A stretch of DNA of 64,000 nucleotides from Roseobacter fucihabitans (GTDB taxonomy: Bacteria; Pseudomonadota; Alphaproteobacteria; Rhodobacterales; Rhodobacteraceae). The position numbers were made by a program, and so were the translations under genes. Numbering within the stretch: position 1 is the first letter of the stretch; each line of letters opens with the position of its first letter. Positions 61,577-64,000 of the stretch are shown piece by piece. The DNA lies in the NCBI RefSeq assembly GCF_014337925.2, contig NZ_CP143423.1:1270501-1334500 (forward strand), given 5' to 3'. Under the pieces are notes generated by a model. That model saw nothing but the letters and a program-made list of their open reading frames with translations. It was not told the origin of the DNA and searched no databases.

Positions 61577-63078
61577 CGGATTCGGTTCTCCGCCTCGAAG
61601 GTATCGTCAAAACCTTTCCTGGCGTGCGTGCGCTCGATGGGGTGTCTTTTTCCGTCATGCCGGGTGAGGTGCACGCGCTTATGGGGGAAAACGGTGCGGG
61701 TAAATCGACATTGATGAAGGTGCTGGGCGGCATTTATCAACCCGATGAGGGCGACATTTACATGGGTGATGCCAAGGCCGTCATGGCCGGTCCGCTGGAG
61801 GCCAAGGCGAAAGGCATCGTCTTTATCCACCAAGAGCTCAGCCTTGCCGAAGAGCTCAGCGTGGCCGAAAACATTTACCTTGGCGAGCTTCCTCGCAAGA
61901 GCTTTGGCCGCGTTGACTGGCCCAGATTGGCAGACAACACGAACACGATCCTGCAGAAACTCAACGTCGGCTTTGATGCCGCGACGCGGGTAGGCGATCT
62001 ATCTATTGCGAACCAGCAAATGGTTGAAATCGCCCGAGCTTTGACCGTGGATGCCAAGGCGGTGATTTTCGATGAGCCCACCGCATCGCTGACTGACGCT
62101 GAAAAGTCGGTGCTGTTCGATGTGATTGCCGACCTCAAGGCCGATGGCGTCGGGATCATCTATATTTCCCACCGGATGGAAGAGATCTTCAAGATCACCG
62201 ACCGCATCAGTGTACTGCGCGACGGGCAGTATCAGGGCACGGTGAACACCAGTGAGTCAAACGAGGAATCCGTCACCCAGATGATGATCGGGCGAAAGCT
62301 CGACCTCAGCCGCAATGCCGCACATCACGATCTTGGCGATGTGGCGCTGGATGTGCGCGGCCTGAGCTGCGGCAAACTCTACAGGGATATCAGTTTCGAG
62401 GTCCGTCGGGGCGAGGTGGTCGGCTTTTACGGACTGGTGGGCGCGGGCCGCACGGAAATCGCTGAGACGCTTTTTGGTCTGCGCGATCCGTCGGCAGGGC
62501 AGATTTTGCTTAACGGCGAAGAGGTGCGTATCACCTCCCCCGCCGACGCCATCGCACGCGGCATTTCGCTGGTGCCCGAAGACCGCAAAGGACAGGGGTT
62601 GGTGTTGGGCATGAATTGCCGCGATAACATGACCCTGCCGCAGGTCGACGACCTGAAGGCGGGGCCGTTCGTGGCAGAGGGCGCAGAAATTGCGATCTTT
62701 GACCAGTATCGCGACCGGCTGGATATCCGCACACCGGGCTGGAAACAGCAGGCCGGCAACCTGTCGGGCGGTAATCAGCAAAAGATCGTGATCGGTAAGT
62801 GGCTGTCGATGCACCCCAACGTGCTGATCGTGGATGAGCCGACACGTGGGATCGACGTGGGCAGCAAATCCGAGATACACAAGCTGCTGCGCGAACTGGC
62901 GGCCCAGGGCTACGCGGTGATGGTGATCAGTTCCGAAATGCCGGAGGTGCTGCACGTTTCTGACCGGATCGTCGCCATGTATTCGGGGCAGATCATGCGC
63001 ACCTTTACCTCTGAGGAGGTCACCGAGGATAACCTCATTCAAGCGATTTCCGGCATTACACCCGGTCAGGCTGCCTGA
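61573..63078 (+). CDS. Sugar ABC transporter ATP-binding protein (RbsA-type, two ATPase domains)
   Basis: A 501-residue tandem ATPase. Domain 1: Walker A GENGAGKSTL near residue 40, signature in IANQQMVEIARAL, Walker B VIFDEPTASL. Domain 2: a degenerate Walker A (GLVGAGRTEI), signature LSGGNQQKIVIGKWL, Walker B LIVDEPTRGID. This is the standard RbsA/MglA layout. Start at 61573 overlaps the permease 2 stop; the long upstream frame is not coding. Energises import of the sugar bound by the 57694 protein. Confidence 0.95.
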   Translation: MTDSVLRLEGIVKTFPGVRALDGVSFSVMPGEVHALMGENGAGKSTLMKVLGGIYQPDEGDIYMGDAKAVMAGPLEAKAKGIVFIHQELSLAEELSVAENIYLGELPRKSFGRVDWPRLADNTNTILQKLNVGFDAATRVGDLSIANQQMVEIARALTVDAKAVIFDEPTASLTDAEKSVLFDVIADLKADGVGIIYISHRMEEIFKITDRISVLRDGQYQGTVNTSESNEESVTQMMIGRKLDLSRNAAHHDLGDVALDVRGLSCGKLYRDISFEVRRGEVVGFYGLVGAGRTEIAETLFGLRDPSAGQILLNGEEVRITSPADAIARGISLVPEDRKGQGLVLGMNCRDNMTLPQVDDLKAGPFVAEGAEIAIFDQYRDRLDIRTPGWKQQAGNLSGGNQQKIVIGKWLSMHPNVLIVDEPTRGIDVGSKSEIHKLLRELAAQGYAVMVISSEMPEVLHVSDRIVAMYSGQIMRTFTSEEVTEDNLIQAISGITPGQAA

Positions 63079-63959
63079 TGCGCATCGGTTTTGCAGGGCT
63101 GGGCCGGATGGGTGTGCCCATGGCGCATAATCTCGCGAGGGCTGGATTTGCCTTATCCGTTTGGAACAGGACGCAGAACAAGGCGCAGGCGCTGGTTGAA
63201 CAAACGGGATGCAGCCTTGCCGCCACGCCGCGTGCGCTCGCAGAAGCTTCGGATGTTATCGTCACTATGTTGGCCGATGACCTCTCGTCGCAAGCCGTGC
63301 ATTTCGGCACGGATGGGATATTCGCGGCTGATGGCATGCGCACCGTGATCGAGATGGGCACGATGAGCCCGGATCACATCAAAGCCTTGGCGCAATCCGC
63401 CCCGCCCGAGGTCACGATTATCGACGCACCGGTGTCAGGCGCGACGCAAGCGGCCGCGGGCGCGCAACTGCTCGTGATGGCCGGATGCACCCAGGAAAGC
63501 GCCATGCCGCACATGCCGATCTTTGATGCGATGAGCAAGCAGACCATATGCCTCGGTAGCCTTGGCGCCGGTGCGGTCATGAAACTCTCGATCAATGCGT
63601 TGATCCACGGCCTGAACCAAACGGTCTCCGAAGCGCTGACACTGGTTGAGGCCGCAGGCATTTCCACAAAGACCGCGTTCGATGTCATCGAATCCAGCGC
63701 AGCCGCAGCGCCGATGCTGAAATACCGCCGCCCGCTCTATCTGGATGAGGCCGCACATGAGGTGACGTTCACTGTGGCGCTGGCCCGCAAGGATATGCAG
63801 GTAACAGCAGATCTGGCAGACCAACTTGGCGTCGCCCTGCCTCAGGGACGCGAGACGCTCGCGCTGCTGCGCTCTGCAGAAGCCAGCGGCTACGGGTCAC
63901 GCGATATGGCGTCGATGCTGAACTACATGCGAAAATACATGCGAAAGGGCGCAACATGA
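63078..63959 (+). CDS. NAD(P)-dependent beta-hydroxyacid dehydrogenase (HIBADH/tartronate semialdehyde reductase family)
   Basis: A 293-residue protein whose ATG overlaps the rbsA-type stop (TGATG). MRIGFAGLGRMGVPMAHNLARAGF is the dinucleotide loop, DAPVSGAT the substrate loop and GAVMKLSINALIHGLNQTVSEAL the catalytic-lysine helix (K near 168). In this sugar operon a role such as reduction of tartronate semialdehyde or oxidation of a sugar-derived hydroxyacid is plausible; the substrate is unproven. Coupled by overlap to the ThuA-like gene. Confidence 0.88.
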   Translation: MRIGFAGLGRMGVPMAHNLARAGFALSVWNRTQNKAQALVEQTGCSLAATPRALAEASDVIVTMLADDLSSQAVHFGTDGIFAADGMRTVIEMGTMSPDHIKALAQSAPPEVTIIDAPVSGATQAAAGAQLLVMAGCTQESAMPHMPIFDAMSKQTICLGSLGAGAVMKLSINALIHGLNQTVSEALTLVEAAGISTKTAFDVIESSAAAAPMLKYRRPLYLDEAAHEVTFTVALARKDMQVTADLADQLGVALPQGRETLALLRSAEASGYGSRDMASMLNYMRKYMRKGAT

Positions 63960-64000
63960 AAGCGGTTCTCTTTGTCGGTGGTTGGGAAGGCCATGCACCC
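63956..64000 (+). CDS. ThuA-like protein (start only)
   Basis: Fifteen codons before the window ends: MKAVLFVGGWEGHAP, the opening of ThuA-domain proteins (GGWxGHxP), a flavodoxin/glutaminase-like fold tied to trehalose or other sugar use. The ATG overlaps the previous stop (ATGA), so it continues the sugar operon. Confidence 0.7.
   Translation, partial: MKAVLFVGGWEGHAP

Noticed and set aside
1-64000. CRISPR arrays, rRNA genes and riboswitches.
   Set aside because: No regularly spaced direct repeats, no rRNA-like stretches and no recognisable aptamer were seen on reading the window.

Overview
The window looks like a chromosomal segment of a marine alphaproteobacterium of the Roseobacter group (Rhodobacterales). 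Signs of this are the GC-rich core genes, two TRAP uptake systems, a hexuronate operon, a VPLPA-type C-terminal sorting signal, a Hint-domain protein, and the style of serS and parE. This is inferred from protein character only; no database comparison was possible.

Layout. 1-4.9 kb: housekeeping genes (pirin start, small membrane protein, 4Fe-4S protein of the reductive-dehalogenase/QueG type, hydroxyisobutyrate-dehydrogenase-like enzyme, serS, secreted trypsin-like protease). 5.5-7.6 kb: an old-yellow-enzyme/FAD fusion resembling N-methylproline demethylases. 8.0-17.6 kb: a hexuronate regulon with a GntR/FadR regulator divergent from TRAP DctP-Q-M, uxaC, uxuB, uxuA and two Gfo/Idh/MocA dehydrogenases. 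From uxaC onward the genes mostly overlap by a few bases.

17.7-36.6 kb: an accessory region with richer A/T codon use and many signs of movement. It holds a MobC-like fragment, a Fic AMPylase, and a two-gene nuclease/SMC-ATPase pair resembling Lamassu. It also holds a TPR-kinase gene overlapping an FRG-domain gene that has been split by a 1231-bp IS3-family element (exact ends and 3-bp target duplication mapped here). Further on come two damaged serine recombinases, an intact tRNA-Leu(UAG), a tRNA-Leu 5' half-copy, and IS3 remnants. 36.7-39.8 kb returns to core genes (parE, an exported VPLPA-type protein with a clear terminator). 40.4-42.3 kb has another IS3-family element, damaged by two short palindromic insertions, next to a truncated HAD gene.

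42.9-50.4 kb: a second TRAP system (order P-M-Q), a divergent MocR-type regulator, an epoxide hydrolase and an aldehyde dehydrogenase. 50.8-64 kb: two divergent catabolic operons. The minus-strand one has an alpha-hydroxyacid oxidase, three SDR dehydrogenases, an M24 peptidase-fold protein, and an unusual regulator fusing a winged helix to a sugar-binding-protein domain. The plus-strand one has a ribose-type sugar ABC transporter (binding protein, SDR, two permeases, ATPase), a 3-hydroxyisobutyrate-dehydrogenase-like enzyme and a ThuA-like start cut by the window edge. A 19-bp palindrome between the operons is a likely operator. The substrate is unknown, probably a sugar, polyol or sugar acid.

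The best candidates for something little described are the TPR-kinase/FRG pair, the nuclease/SMC pair, and the wHTH-SBP regulator.
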